From NCBI GenBank assembly GCA_016713225.1, contig JADJPO010000005.1, positions 186,001 to 250,000 of the forward strand: DNA of 64,000 nt. Reading direction: 5' to 3'. The stretch's first letter is position 1; every line of letters starts with the position of its first letter. Shown piece after piece: positions 39,990 to 50,117 of the stretch. Made by a program: the position numbers and the translations under genes. The notes beneath the pieces are model-generated. The model was not told the DNA's origin, made no database searches, and saw only the letters and a program-made list of their open reading frames with translations. This stretch comes from Kineosporiaceae bacterium (GTDB taxonomy: Bacteria > Actinomycetota > Actinomycetes > Actinomycetales > Kineosporiaceae).

Positions 39990-40975
39990 GCGATTGCTCC
40001 GGAGGCCGCGGCGGCGGTTGCTCCGCTGTGCCGGGCGACCAGGTCGCGGGCCGCGTCCAGATCATCGGGGGTCTTCACCGCGAGCAACTCCACTCCGGGT
40101 AGGGCGCGCTTGGCCAGACCCACCAAGGTGCCGGCCGGTGGCAGTTCGATCAGTGCGGTCACCCCGAGGTCGGCCAGGGTCTGCAGGCAGCGGTCCCAGC
40201 GGACGGGGTTCGACACCTGGGTCACCAGCCGTCCCAGCGCCTGGGTGGGCGAGTCGAGCACCGCGCCGTCCGCGTTGGACAGCAGCCGGGCCGTCGGCGC
40301 AGCCGGCGTGACCGCCGCCGCGAGCTGGGCCAGGACGTCGACCGCCGGGGCCATGTGGTGGGTGTGGAACGCACCAGCGACCTGCAACGGAATGACGCGG
40401 GCCCGCGCCGGCGGGGCAGCGGCGAGCTCGGCCAGTTGCTCGAGGGTGCCGGCGGCGACCACCTGGCCGGACCCGTTCACGTTCGCTGCCGTCAGGCCGA
40501 ACTTCTCGATGACCTCGCTCACCTCGGTCGGGTCGCCACCGACCACCGCACTCATGCCGGTGGGGGTGACGGCGCTGGCAGCGGCCATGGCGCGACCCCG
40601 TTCGCGGACCAGCACGATGGCCTGTTCGGCGCTCAGGACGCCGGCCAGCGCCGCGGCGGCGAACTCACCGACCGAGTGCCCGGCCACCACGGCGTCGGCC
40701 GGGGCTGCACCGGTGGAGCCGCCGGAACCCGTTGGGCCTCCGGCTCCGCCGAGGATCGCGGGGGCCACGGCGAGCGCCGCGGCCACGATCAGCGGCTGGG
40801 CGATCGCGGTGTCGCGGATCGTGTCGGCATCGGAGGTGGTGCCGTGGGTCAGCAGGTCGACGCCGGACACGGCGGAGAGCCAGCCGAGTCGTTCGGCCAC
40901 CCCGTCCACGTCGAGCCAGGGCTGGAGGAAGCCGGGCGTCTGGGCGCCCTGCCCGGGGCAGGTGATGGCGAGCAC
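39986..40975 (-). CDS. fabD: Malonyl-CoA:ACP transacylase
   Basis: It transfers malonyl groups from CoA to ACP (329 aa from GTG 40975, VLAITCPGQGAQTPGFL). The nucleophile serine is in VAGHSVGEFAAAAL (GHSxGE), the malonate-binding Arg in LVRERGRAM, and the catalytic His in VAGAFHTHHMAP. The start was set at GTG because it begins exactly with the family N-terminus; the open frame continues upstream only by chance. It follows the regulator gene by 28 bp and overlaps fabH. Confidence 0.95.
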   Translation of the reverse strand: MLAITCPGQGAQTPGFLQPWLDVDGVAERLGWLSAVSGVDLLTHGTTSDADTIRDTAIAQPLIVAAALAVAPAILGGAGGPTGSGGSTGAAPADAVVAGHSVGEFAAAALAGVLSAEQAIVLVRERGRAMAAASAVTPTGMSAVVGGDPTEVSEVIEKFGLTAANVNGSGQVVAAGTLEQLAELAAAPPARARVIPLQVAGAFHTHHMAPAVDVLAQLAAAVTPAAPTARLLSNADGAVLDSPTQALGRLVTQVSNPVRWDRCLQTLADLGVTALIELPPAGTLVGLAKRALPGVELLAVKTPDDLDAARDLVARHSGATAAAASGAIA

Positions 40976-41003
40976 GGTCTCAGCGTGCCGTGTCGCGGGG
41001 GTG

Positions 41004-42229
41004 TCAGGTGGCCGAATCGCCGACGAAGCCGGGACCAAAGACTTGGAGGTTTCCTCTAAAGAGTCGATCGGGGGGGCCGAGCCGCCCGAGCGCGATGGCC
41101 ACCTGCAACACGAAGGCATCGCGGGCGTCGGTGGGATCCCATCCGGTGATCTCGGTGGTGCGTCGCAGCCGGTAGCGCACGGTGTTGGAGTGCACGAACA
41201 GATGGCGAGCCGTCGCCTCGACCGAGGTGCCCAGTGCCAGATAGGTGGCGGTGGTCTCGAGCAGAGAGGTGCCGGCTGCGGCCAGCGGCCGGTACCCCCG
41301 TTCGATCAGCGCCGCTCGGGCATCGGGGTCGCCGGCGAGCACCCGTTCGGGCAACAGGTCGTCGGCGCTCACCGGGCGTGGTGCGTCGGGACGGGCGCGT
41401 GCGGCGGCCAGGCCGGTGATCGCCGCGCGGGCGGAGCGGCTCGCCTCACCCAGGGCCGCCACGACGGGGCCGGTCACCACCGGGCCGTCGCCGTAGTGAC
41501 TGGTGAGGTCGGGGGCCAACGCCAAGGGATCCTCCGGGTGACCCAGGACGACGACCAGCCGCTCGCCCTGCACGCTCACCAAGGCGTCGGCCCCGAGCTT
41601 GCGGGCATGCCGCCGGATCTCGGCGGCGACGTCCTCGACCGAATCCTGGTCGGCGACCGGTGGCACCCGGCCGGCGAGCACCGCCACCTGATAGCCCTCG
41701 GCCCAGCCGAGCGCGGCGGCGCGCGAGTGCAGCGCCTCGTCCGGCTCGCCGCGCACCAGCGCGTCGACCACCAAGGCCTCGAGCCGAGCGTCCCAGGCGC
41801 CGCGCATCTCGGCCGCGTGGGCGTAGATGCCGGCGGCGGCGAAGGCGACCTCGCGCGAGAAACGCAGCACCGCCTCACGCACCGCCTGCTGGGCTCCGGG
41901 GGCGGCGTGCAGGCTGGCCCGTTCCTCGACCACGTCGACCACGGTGCGCAGCAGGTCGAGGGTCTGCTGCAGCGAGATCGACCGGGTCAGCTCGCGCGGT
42001 GCGGCGCCGAACACGTTGGCGGTCAACGCAACCGGGTCACTGGGGCGGCGATACCACTCCACGAAGGCGGTGATCCCGGCGTGGGCGATCACCCCGACCC
42101 AGGTGCGGTCCTCCGGGCGCAGCGCGCGATACCAGGCCAGCCGCTCGTCCATCCGCTGGACGGCGGCGGTCGACAGGGCGCCGATGCCGCGCTCCAGGCG
42201 GCGAACGGTCGGATCCCCGGCGCGCTCAC
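41004..42229 (-). CDS. fasR: PucR/CdaR-type helix-turn-helix regulator of fatty-acid synthesis (FasR-like)
   Basis: A ~400-aa regulator placed directly upstream of fabD, as FasR is in Streptomyces coelicolor, where it activates the fab operon. The N-terminal domain reads DPTVRRLERGIGAL, VAHAG-like ITAFVEWYRRPSD and FGAAPRELTRSISLQQTLDLLRTVVDVVEE. A GGDEF-like middle is followed by the C-terminal HTH_30 domain (TYLALGTSVEATARHLFVHSNTVRYRLRRTTEITG). The first in-frame ATG is only at 42152. The conserved region begins earlier and a GTG at 42229 fits after a one-base shift near 42215, so the start is uncertain. This is not the mycobacterial TetR-type FasR. Confidence 0.85.
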
Positions 42230-42274
42230 CTGGTGGTGGCGTGCCGGGGACCGGCTGATCGTCCGGGCCGTGAA

Positions 42275-43239
42275 TCAGGCGCCGGCCTGCTTGGTGGCGG
42301 GCTTGGCGGCCTTCTTGGTCTCCTTCTCGGCCTTGCGATGAGCCTTCTCGGCGTCGAGCTTCTCGAGCATGCCACCGGCGTAGTCGGGCACCGCGTGGAA
42401 GAGCTCGCGCGGCGGGCGCTCGTAGTCCTGAGCGGCAGGCCGTGGCGGCAGCTGAATCGGGGGCGCCTGCACGTGCTCGTAGGGCACGGTCGAGAGCAGG
42501 TGGGCGATCGTGTTCAGCCGGGCGTGGCGCTTGATGTCGGCCTCGATGACGTACCAGGGCGCCTCGGGCAGGTCGGTGTGGACGAACATCTCGTCCTTGG
42601 CCCGCGAGAAGTCGACCCAGCGGTCCCGGGTCAGCAGGTCGTTCGGCGAGAACTTCCACCGCCGCAACGGGTCCTGCACGCGGGACTGGAACCGGCGCTC
42701 CTGCTCTTCGTCGCTGACCGAGAACCAGTACTTGCGCAGGATGAACCCGTCCTCGACCAGCATCCGCTCGAAGGCGGGGCACTGGTGGAGGAAGCGGCGG
42801 TACTCCTCGGGGGTGCAGAAACCCATCACCCGTTCGACGCCGGCGCGGTTGTACCAGGAGCGGTCGAACAACACGATCTCGCCCGCGGCGGGCAGGTGCT
42901 CGATGTAGCGCTGGAAGTACCACTGGGTGCGCTGGCGCTCGGTGGGGACCGGCAGCGCGACGATGCGGGCGACACGGGGGTTGAGGAACTCGGTGACCCG
43001 CTTGATGGTGCTGCCCTTGCCGGCGGCGTCACGGCCCTCGAAGATCACGACGAGGCGTTGCCCGGTGGCCTTGACCCATTCCTGCAGTTGGACCAGCTCG
43101 TTCTGCAGCTTGATCAGTTCGGATTCATACTCGATCCGGGAGAGCCGGTGGACCTTCGGCTTGTTGTCTTCCGCCGCCCCCGGGGCGTGACAACGGCGCG
43201 ACGGGTGGAGGAGGCGCTCTTCGCCTTGTCGTGTGCCAT
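42275..43239 (-). CDS. ppk2: Polyphosphate kinase 2
   Basis: A ~320-aa PPK2-family enzyme that uses polyphosphate to phosphorylate ADP or GDP (or the reverse). The core is complete: VIFEGRDAAGKGSTIKRVTEFLNPR (Walker A), IVLFDRSWYNRAGVERVMGF (Walker B with the DRSWYNR motif), LRRWKFSPNDLLTRDRW and WYVIEADIKRHARLNTI. The C-terminus is a Lys/Ala-rich tail. ATG 43239 (MAHDKAKSAS) fits a basic disordered N-terminus but needs one extra base in the G-run near 43180 to join the core frame. A TTG at 43246 is in frame without a shift but gives an odd N-terminus. Confidence 0.9.
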
Positions 43240-43436
43240 GCGCCAAACCTCAGCGTGCCGACATCGCCCAGCGCAAGTGGCTGGCCCCAGTTGTTCATCC
43301 GGAAGGTGTTGCAGACGCCACCAACGGCCATATCGGCCCGTTCGTGTGACGACGGCGGACCCGTCCAGCCCTCGCCCGGTCTCGCGGCAAGGGGTTAGGG
43401 TCAGTACCGGGTCGAGTCATGACGATAGGGGCCGAT

Positions 43437-44180
43437 ATGGGTGTTTTGGACCGAATGCGTCGAGGCCGTGCCGGCCCTGAGACGAACCCGGCGACATCCC
43501 CTGGGCCCGAACGTGATCCGGCCTCGGGTCCCCAGGTCGAGGGGTCGCCCGATGCCGCGGCCGAGGCGGCGTTGTGGCAGATCCTGCGCGAGGACCCCAA
43601 CGACGTAGCGGCCTTCCACCGGCTCGCCGACGTCGTCCGACGTCACGCGGCCGATCGCCATGTCGACAGTCCGGGGGTCGACCGGCAACGCGCGATGGAC
43701 GACGCGGTGTGGTCGCTCGCCGAGGAGCTGGCCCACTCGGGCAAGGCCTGGTACCCGTTGGTCGAGCTGGCCCGGTTGTCGCTGCACGATGACCGGGACG
43801 CCGCCATGCGCCGGCTCGGTACCGCAGCCGAACGGGATCCGGTGGGCTTGGGCCTGGCGACCTCGCTGCAGATGCTGCGCGAAGCCGGGTTGCCGGGCGT
43901 CGCGCTCAATCTGGGCATGGGCCACTGGCGTCCGCGCGAGCACACCCTCGAGGTCGGCCGGCACATGGTCGAGTCGGCGATCGAGTCGGCCCGGCTCTCC
44001 GAGGCGCGTCGCCACCTGGAGGCGTTGGGGGCGCATCCCGAGACCGGCCCGGCCCAACAGCTGCACGACGAGCTGCTGCTGCTCATCGAGGCTGCTCAGG
44101 CGGCCCCACCGCCGCCCACCCCTGGCGGCGGGCTGCCGCTGATCGACCTGCGGGAATTGCGCGCCGCGCGCGAGAGCTGA
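43437..44180 (+). CDS. Unknown helical-repeat (TPR-like) protein
   Basis: A 247-aa cytoplasmic protein. After a disordered Pro/Gly-rich N-terminus it is nearly all helical (AAEAALWQILREDPNDVAAFHRLADVVRRH, then WSLAEELAHSGKAWYPLVELARLSLHDD and SLQMLREAGLPGVALNLGMGHW). The spacing of Ala, Leu and Tyr or Trp residues resembles tetratricopeptide helices. I do not recognise a named family. The frame is intact, which makes a real gene likely. It converges with aceE, and the two share a palindromic terminator. Confidence 0.72.
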   Translation: MGVLDRMRRGRAGPETNPATSPGPERDPASGPQVEGSPDAAAEAALWQILREDPNDVAAFHRLADVVRRHAADRHVDSPGVDRQRAMDDAVWSLAEELAHSGKAWYPLVELARLSLHDDRDAAMRRLGTAAERDPVGLGLATSLQMLREAGLPGVALNLGMGHWRPREHTLEVGRHMVESAIESARLSEARRHLEALGAHPETGPAQQLHDELLLLIEAAQAAPPPPTPGGGLPLIDLRELRAARES

Positions 44181-44190
44181 GTGGCGCAGG

Positions 44191-44222
44191 GCGGTGTCAC
44201 CCCGACGTCGGGGTGACACCGC
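44191..44222. terminator. Perfect 16-bp palindrome between convergent genes
   Basis: GCGGTGTCACCCCGAC is followed at once by its exact reverse complement, 11 bp after the stop of the gene at 43437 and 28 bp before the end of aceE. It is a strong stem without a T-run and should terminate both transcripts. Confidence 0.85.
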
Positions 44223-44249
44223 CCTCGCGTTCTGCTCGGGTCGTCCGGC

Positions 44250-46983
44250 TCAGGCGTCGCCGCCGGAGCTGCCCGTCGTCCCCGCGGTGACGTCGAGCAG
44301 CTTGTAGCGCTGCACCGCCTCGGTGGCCAACGCCGGGTCGAGTTCGCCGCGCCGGGCCAGCAGCCCGAGCGCCCGGGCCGCCACCGACGGGCCGTCGACG
44401 GTGAAGAACCGCCGTGCGGCCGGCCGGGTGTCGGAGAACCCGAACCCGTCTGTACCCAGCGAGACGAACGTCTGGGGCACCCACTGCCGGATCTGGTCGG
44501 GCACCTGGCGCATGTAGTCGCTCACGGCGACCACCGGGCCGGGGGCGCCGTCCAGCCGCCCGGTGACGAACGGCACCGGGGCCGGCTCGTCGGGGTGCAG
44601 GAAGGCGTGCTCCTCGCAGCGCAGCGCGTCGCGGCGCAGCTCCGACCAGCTGGTGACGCTCCAGACGTCCGCCGATACCCCCAGTCCTGATCGAGCAACT
44701 GTTGGGCCTCCAGGGCCACGGCACCGCGACGCCCGAGGCCATCAGCTGCACCCGTGGCCGACCCTCCGGCGAGGGAGCCGGGGCGAGCCGGTAGATGCCG
44801 CGCAGCACGCCCTCGACGTCCAGGTTGTCCGGCTCGGCCGGCTGCGGGTACGGCTCGTTGTAGACGGTGAGGTAGTAGAAGATGTCCTCCGGCGTCGGGC
44901 CGTACATCCGGCGCAGGCCGTCCCGCACGATGTGCCCGAGCTCGTAGCCGTAGGCCGGGTCGTAGATCACCGCCGCCGGGTTGGTCGCGGCCAGGATCGG
45001 CGAGTGGCCGTCGGCGTGCTGCAGCCCCTCGCCGGTCAGCGTCGTCCGGCCGGCGGTGGCCCCGACCACGAAGCCGCGGGCCATCTGGTCGGCGGCGGCC
45101 CAGAACGCATCGCCGGTGCGCTGGAAGCCGAACATCGAGTAGAAGATGTAGATCGGCACCATCGGTTCGCCGAGGGTGGCGTAGGAGGATCCCACTGCGG
45201 TGAACGCGGCCGCCGAGCCGCCCTCGTTGATGCCGGTGTGCAGGATCGCCCCGGACGTCGACTCCTTGTAGGCCAGCATCAGGTCGCGGTCGACCGAGGT
45301 GTACTGCTGGCCGTGCGGGTTGTAGATCTTGGCCGTCGGGAAGAACGAGTCCATGCCGAAGGTGCGGGCCTCGTCCGGGATGATCGGGACGACGCGCTGG
45401 CCGAACTCCTTGTCGCGCATCAGGTCTCGCAGCAGCCGAACGAAGGCCATGGTGGTCGCCACCGGCTGCTTGCCGGACCCGCGCCGCACCACGTCGTAGG
45501 CCTTCTCGTCGGGCAGCGCGAGCGTCGTGGTGCTCGGTCGGCGGTTCGGCAGCGGACCGCCCAGCCGGCGCCGGACGTCGCGCAGGTGCTCGATGACCTC
45601 GTTGCCCTCGCCCGGGTTGTAGTACGGCGGCAGGTACGGGTCGGCGGCCAACTGCTCGTCGCTGACCGGGATGCGCAGCCGGTCGCGCAACATGGTCAGG
45701 TCCTCGAGGCTGAACTTCTTCATCTGGTGCGTGGCGTTGCGGCCGGCGAACGTCGGCCCCAGCGCCCAGCCCTTGATGGTCTTGGCCAGGATCACCGTGG
45801 GCTGGCCGGTGTGCTCGGTGGCGGCCTTGTAGGCGGCGTAGACCTTGCGGTAGTCGTGCCCACCGCGGCGCAGGCCCCAGATCTCGTCGTCCGAGAGGTG
45901 TTCGACCAGCTTGCGGGTGCGCGGGTCGCGGCCGAAGAAGTTCTCGCGAATGTAGGCGCCGTCCTCGGCCCGGAAGGTCTGGTAGTCGCCGTCCCGGGTG
46001 CGGTTCATCAGGTTGACCAGCGCCTGGTCGCGGTCACCGGCCAGCAGTGGGTCCCAGTCGCGGCCCCAGATCACCTTGATCACGTTCCAGCCGGCGCCCC
46101 GGAAGAACGCCTCGAGCTCCTGGATGATCTTGCCGTTGCCGCGCACCGGGCCGTCCAGGCGCTGCAGGTTGCAGTTGATCACGAAGGTGAGGTTGTCGAG
46201 TTCCTCGTAGGCGGCCAGCTGCAGGGCACCGCGGCTCTCGGGCTCGTCCATCTCGCCGTCGCCGAGGAAGGCCCACACCCGCTGGGCGGAGGTGTCCTTG
46301 ATGCCGCGACCCTGCAGGTACTTGTTGAACTGGGCCTGGTAGATCGCGTTGATCGGGCCGAGGCCCATCGAGACGGTGGGGAACTCCCAGAAGTCGGGCT
46401 TGAGCCGGGGGTGAGGGTAGGAGGGCAAACCGCCGCTGACGTGGGACTTCTCCTGCCGGAAGCCGTCCATCTGCGATTCGGAGATGCGCCCCTCGAGGAA
46501 GGCGCGGGCATAGACGCCGGGGGAGGCGTGGCCCTGGATGAAGATCTGGTCGCCACCACCGGGGTGGTCCTTGCCGTGGAAGAAGTGGTTGAAGCCGACC
46601 TCGTACAGGGTCGCGGAGGAGGCGTAGGTGGAGATGTGGCCGCCGACGCCGATCCCGGGCCGCTGGGCGCGGTGCACCATGACCGCGGCGTTCCAGCGGA
46701 TCCACCGGCGGTAGGCGCGCTCGGCGTCCTCGTCACCGGGGAACCAGGGCTCCCGCTCGGGCGGGATGGTGTTGATGTAGTCCGTCTGCGACAGGCTGGG
46801 GACGCCGACGCCGCGCTCGCGCGCTCTCTGCAACAACGCGAGCATCAGGTAGCGGGCGCGTTCGCGACCGCGGTCGTCCACCGCGGCATCGAGGGAGGCC
46901 AACCATTCCGAGGTCTCATCCGGATCGATGTCCGGCAGCGAACTGGGCAACCCGTTCAGGATCGGTCCCTGCTTGTGTGGCAC
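44250..46983 (-). CDS. aceE: Pyruvate dehydrogenase E1 component (homodimeric), frameshifted near the C-terminus
   Basis: The TPP-dependent E1 of the pyruvate dehydrogenase complex, which makes acetyl-CoA (~910 aa). From GTG 46983: VPHKQGPILNGLPSSLPDIDPDETSEWL, RWNAAVMVHRAQRPGIGVGGHISTYASSATLYE, the TPP/Mg motif FLGDGEMDEPES to NCNLQRLDG, TSGAILHTGINEGGSAAAF and FGFQRTGDAFWAA. Near 44715 the frame is lost after MASGVAVP and resumes as ALEAQQLLDQDWG, with further small shifts to about 44600, and ends VTAGTTGSSGGDA. Being a central enzyme, an error is more likely than decay. It is divergent from the DUF3052 gene across ~256 bp. Confidence 0.95.
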
Positions 46984-47239
46984 GGCAGGATCCCTTCGTC
47001 GTGGTGAGGTGGACAGCGGTGACGGCTGTGACGCGGTGGTCGCGCGGGGTGTGCAAGGTCCATCCTGGCTGTCCTCGGTCGCCACGTCACCTTCGCGCGT
47101 GGCGAAATGAGAAGGTTTCCAGTGCCGACTCACCGGGGGGACCTGTTGCGCATCAGGCCCGCCGTGCAGTGCACTAGCGTCGAACCACTCCCGGATGCGC
47201 GTGCGACGGGAACCAGCAGTGAGACTTGGAGGGCAGGAC

Positions 47240-47671
47240 GTGGGCGCGACCGCGGAGTCCGCGGCGGAGCAGTCGAGGGCCGGGAAGCTGGGTTTCAAGC
47301 CTGGTCAGATGGTCCAGGAGTTCGGGTACGACGGCGACGTCGACCTGGACCTGCGCACGCAGATCGAGGATGTGACCGGCCATGAGCTGGTCGACGAGGA
47401 CAATCAGGACGTTGTTGTCGATGCGGTCATCTTCTGGTGGCGCGAAGAGGACGGCGACCTGGTCGATGCCTTGATGGACAGCCTGACCAACCTCGCCGAA
47501 GGGGGTGTGATCTGGTTGTTCACGCCGAAGGCGGGTCGTGACGGCCATGTCGAGCCCTCCGAGATCGAGGAGGCTGCGCCGACCGCCGGACTGCACGCCA
47601 CCAGCACGGTCAGTGCCTGTGCGGACTGGACCGGAACCCGGCTGGCCACCCCGCGAGGTGGCCGGCGCTGA
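47240..47671 (+). CDS. DUF3052 family protein
   Basis: A 143-aa actinobacterial protein (GTG 47240, VGATAESAAEQSRAGKLGFKPGQMVQEFGYDGDVD), acidic and without signal peptide, with a central VVVDAVIFWWREEDGDLVDALMDSLTNLAEGGVIWLFTPKAG. DUF3052 genes are regularly found divergent from aceE in this phylum, as here. The role is not known. The GTG with GGAGGG 6 bp upstream was preferred to one seven codons earlier. Confidence 0.88.
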   Translation: MGATAESAAEQSRAGKLGFKPGQMVQEFGYDGDVDLDLRTQIEDVTGHELVDEDNQDVVVDAVIFWWREEDGDLVDALMDSLTNLAEGGVIWLFTPKAGRDGHVEPSEIEEAAPTAGLHATSTVSACADWTGTRLATPRGGRR

Positions 47672-47796
47672 CCCGTCGCCGGTGCTCATCACGGTGGTGA
47701 GTCTCGGAGGCAGCTCGATCTGTGTTCCCGGTGGCTGACGCCTGGCCGCACGATGGTGCTGTTGTGCGGCTGCGCGTTCGGGCAGACTCGTCCCCG

Positions 47797-47869
47797 GGGC
47801 CTGTAGCTCAGTTGGTAGAGCACCGCGCTTACACCGCGGGTGTCGTCGGTTCGAGTCCGGCCGGGCCCA
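47797..47869 (+). tRNA. tRNA-Val (anticodon TAC)
   Basis: A 73-nt cloverleaf. Acceptor arms GGGCCTG and CGGGCCC pair with one G-T wobble, the D-arm is AGCTC..GAGC, the anticodon stem CCGCG/CGCGG encloses CTTACAC (TAC), and the T-arm contains GGTTCGAGTCC. CCA is not encoded. Confidence 0.96.
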
Positions 47870-48075
47870 CCGTTGGCAGTGGATCAGTGGCGGTCGGGCC
47901 GTCGGTGGTCGAACGGTGGGCGGTCGATCGGTCGAGAAGCGGGCTCGCCGGTTCGGATGATTCTTCGCCCAGCGGTCACGAAGCGTCACCTCCAACCGCC
48001 GTTACTTGCTCTGAGTAATCGTTTCGTCGCTATCAGTCGAGCGAGTGACGTCATCGGGTGCGGCGCCGCACTAGT

Positions 48076-49263
48076 GTGCCCAAGGTGACCAGCGACACCC
48101 GTCCTCCTGTCCTCGCCGAGGTCATCGACGTCCTCGAGCACCTCTACGACCCCACCTGGGCCCGTGACTGGGATCGCGTGGGTTTGGTCTGCGGCGATCC
48201 GCGAGCGCCGATCCGGCGGGTGCTGCTCGCCGTCGACCCGGTGACCGCGGTGGTCGACGAGGCGCTCGACTGGCACGCCGACCTGGTGCTCACCCACCAC
48301 CCGTTGCTGCTGCGCCCGGTGCACAGCGTGGCCGCCACCACCGCCAAGGGCCGGCTGGTGCATCGGCTGGTGCGCGCCGACTGTGCCCTGTACACCGCCC
48401 ACACCAATGCGGACGCCGCGGCGCCCGGTGTCTCCGACGCCCTCGCTCGGGTGCTCGGCCTGCGGGACCTGTCGCCCCTGTCGGCCGATGATCCCGATCC
48501 CATCGACAAGATCGTCACCTTCGTCCCCCAGGAGGCCGCCGATCTGGTGGTCGACGCGTTGTCGAAAGCCGGCGCGGGTGCGGTCGGCGAGTACGCCCGC
48601 TGCGCCTTCACGGCCGTCGGCATCGGGACCTTCGTGCCCGGCGCCGGCGCCACTCCCTCGATCGGCGAGGCGGGACGGCGCGAGGACGTCGCCGAGGTGC
48701 GTCTCGAGATGGTGCTGCCGCGCCCGGCACGCCATCAGGTGATCGCCGCACTGCGGCTGGCCCATCCGTACGAGCAGCCGGTGTTCGACATCTACGAGCT
48801 GGCCTCGTGGAGTTCGGCCCGGGGCATCGGCCGGGTCGGGCGGCTGGCCGTCCCGACGACACTGCGTGAGTTCGCCCTCCTGGTGGCCGAGGCGCTCCCC
48901 GCGACGGCCCAGGGGGTGCGGATCACCGGCGAGCCGACCGCCATGATCGAACGGGTTGCGGTGTGTGGTGGGGCGGGCGATTCCCTGCTCGGTGCGGCCC
49001 GGGCCGCCGGGGTCGACGCCTATGTCACCGCCGACCTGCGTCATCACCCGACCAGTGAGGCCTGTGAGGAGGCCGGTGACGGACCGCCCTACCTCGTGGA
49101 CGTCGCGCACTGGTCGAGCGAATGGCCGTGGCTGGCGGGTGTGGCCAACCGGTTGGAGGGCCTGTTGGAGGCGGCCGGGACCCCGATCGAGGTGCACGTC
49201 TCGGCGCGCAGCACCGATCCGTGGACCTTCCGGGTGCCCAGCCCGGGCGGAGTTGTCCGCTAG
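48076..49263 (+). CDS. NIF3-like dinuclear metal centre hydrolase-like protein (DUF34)
   Basis: A 395-aa protein of the NIF3/DUF34 family, which forms ring-shaped hexamers with a dinuclear metal site. Ligand segments are VLTHHPLLLRPVHSV near residue 74, YTAHTNADAAAPGVSDAL near 112 and, near the C-terminus, DLRHHPTSEACEEAG and LVDVAHWSSEW. As in many bacteria, a regulatory PII-like insert domain (residues ~135-260) splits the core. The biochemical role is not settled; GTP cyclohydrolase-like and chaperone roles have been proposed. The GTG at 48076 sits right after a CTAGTG stretch and could be leaderless; GTG 48085 is an alternative. It is followed within 10 bp by the zinc-ribbon gene. Confidence 0.92.
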   Translation: MPKVTSDTRPPVLAEVIDVLEHLYDPTWARDWDRVGLVCGDPRAPIRRVLLAVDPVTAVVDEALDWHADLVLTHHPLLLRPVHSVAATTAKGRLVHRLVRADCALYTAHTNADAAAPGVSDALARVLGLRDLSPLSADDPDPIDKIVTFVPQEAADLVVDALSKAGAGAVGEYARCAFTAVGIGTFVPGAGATPSIGEAGRREDVAEVRLEMVLPRPARHQVIAALRLAHPYEQPVFDIYELASWSSARGIGRVGRLAVPTTLREFALLVAEALPATAQGVRITGEPTAMIERVAVCGGAGDSLLGAARAAGVDAYVTADLRHHPTSEACEEAGDGPPYLVDVAHWSSEWPWLAGVANRLEGLLEAAGTPIEVHVSARSTDPWTFRVPSPGGVVR

Positions 49264-49272
49264 GCCACTAGT

Positions 49273-50025
49273 GTGAGCCGGGTGGTGACTGCCGTTCCTC
49301 AGGATCAATGGCGTCTGCTCGACGTCCAAGCCCACGACACCCGGCTGGCGCAGATCGCGCATCGACGGATGTCGTTGCCCGAGAACGCCGAGCTCGCGGC
49401 GCTGGCCGAACGGGCGCGAACCCATGGCGACCGGCTGGTCGCTGCCCGAACCCTGGTCGAGGACATCACCCGCGAGCTGGCCAAGGCCGAGTCGGACGTC
49501 GAACAGGTGCGTCAGCGGGCTGCTCGAGATCAGGCGCGCCTCGACTCGGGTCAGGGCAGTCCCAAGGACCTGCAGGCCCTGCAGCACGAGGTGGCCAGTC
49601 TCGCAGCGCGTCAGACGGCGCTGGAGGATGTCGAGCTCGAGGTCATGGAGCGGCTCGAGCAGGCCAGTGCTGAACTGGACCAGCTGAAGGCCGAGGTCGA
49701 CCAGTTGGACGCCGAGACCGCTGAGGTCACGCGGCGCCGCGACGGTGTGCTGGCCACTCTGGACGACGAGGCCGCCGCCGAGCAGCGCTCCCGGGACGAC
49801 GCCGTGGCCGGTCTGCCGGCCGACCTGATCGCGCTCTACGAGAAGATCCGCGTCAACAACGGCGGGGTCGGTGCGGCACGGATCTACCAGCGCCGGTGCG
49901 AGGGCTGCCGGCTCGAGCTCAACAACACCGACCTCGGCCGGCTCCGTGACGCTGCGGAGAACGCCGTGATCCGTTGCGAGGAGTGCGGTCGGATCCAGGT
50001 CCGCACCGCCGACTCCGGCCTCTGA
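49273..50025 (+). CDS. Zinc-ribbon coiled-coil protein (CT398-like, C4-type)
   Basis: A 250-aa protein. Residues ~30-180 are one long antiparallel coiled coil rich in Glu, Ala, Leu and Arg (ARTLVEDITRELAKAESDVEQVRQRAA to LKAEVDQLDAETAEVTRRRDG). The C-terminus carries a zinc ribbon with CEGCRLELN and CEECGRIQ (two CxxC pairs). Proteins of this architecture follow NIF3 genes in most actinobacteria, and relatives in Chlamydia and Helicobacter bind sigma-54 or flagellar factors. In this group the function is unknown. It begins 9 bp after the NIF3-like gene and is surely co-transcribed. Confidence 0.9.
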   Translation: MSRVVTAVPQDQWRLLDVQAHDTRLAQIAHRRMSLPENAELAALAERARTHGDRLVAARTLVEDITRELAKAESDVEQVRQRAARDQARLDSGQGSPKDLQALQHEVASLAARQTALEDVELEVMERLEQASAELDQLKAEVDQLDAETAEVTRRRDGVLATLDDEAAAEQRSRDDAVAGLPADLIALYEKIRVNNGGVGAARIYQRRCEGCRLELNNTDLGRLRDAAENAVIRCEECGRIQVRTADSGL

Positions 50026-50117
50026 CCGGCCCAGCGGCCGGTCCACCGAGCAGCCACCGACCGGACCACCGACCGGACCACCGCCCACCCCGGGTTCGGG
50101 GCGGGCGGGGGGCTGGG

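Noticed and set aside
38907..42341. A 1,144-aa plus-strand open frame across the fab operon
   Set aside because: It is antisense to fabH, fabD and the regulator, has Gly/Arg/His-rich composition typical of shadow frames in GC-rich DNA, and shows no domain.
44563..47007. An 814-aa plus-strand open frame
   Set aside because: It is antisense to aceE, whose motifs are unambiguous. The composition is that of a shadow frame.
47986..50088. A 700-aa minus-strand open frame
   Set aside because: It is antisense to the NIF3-like and zinc-ribbon genes and has no recognisable domain.
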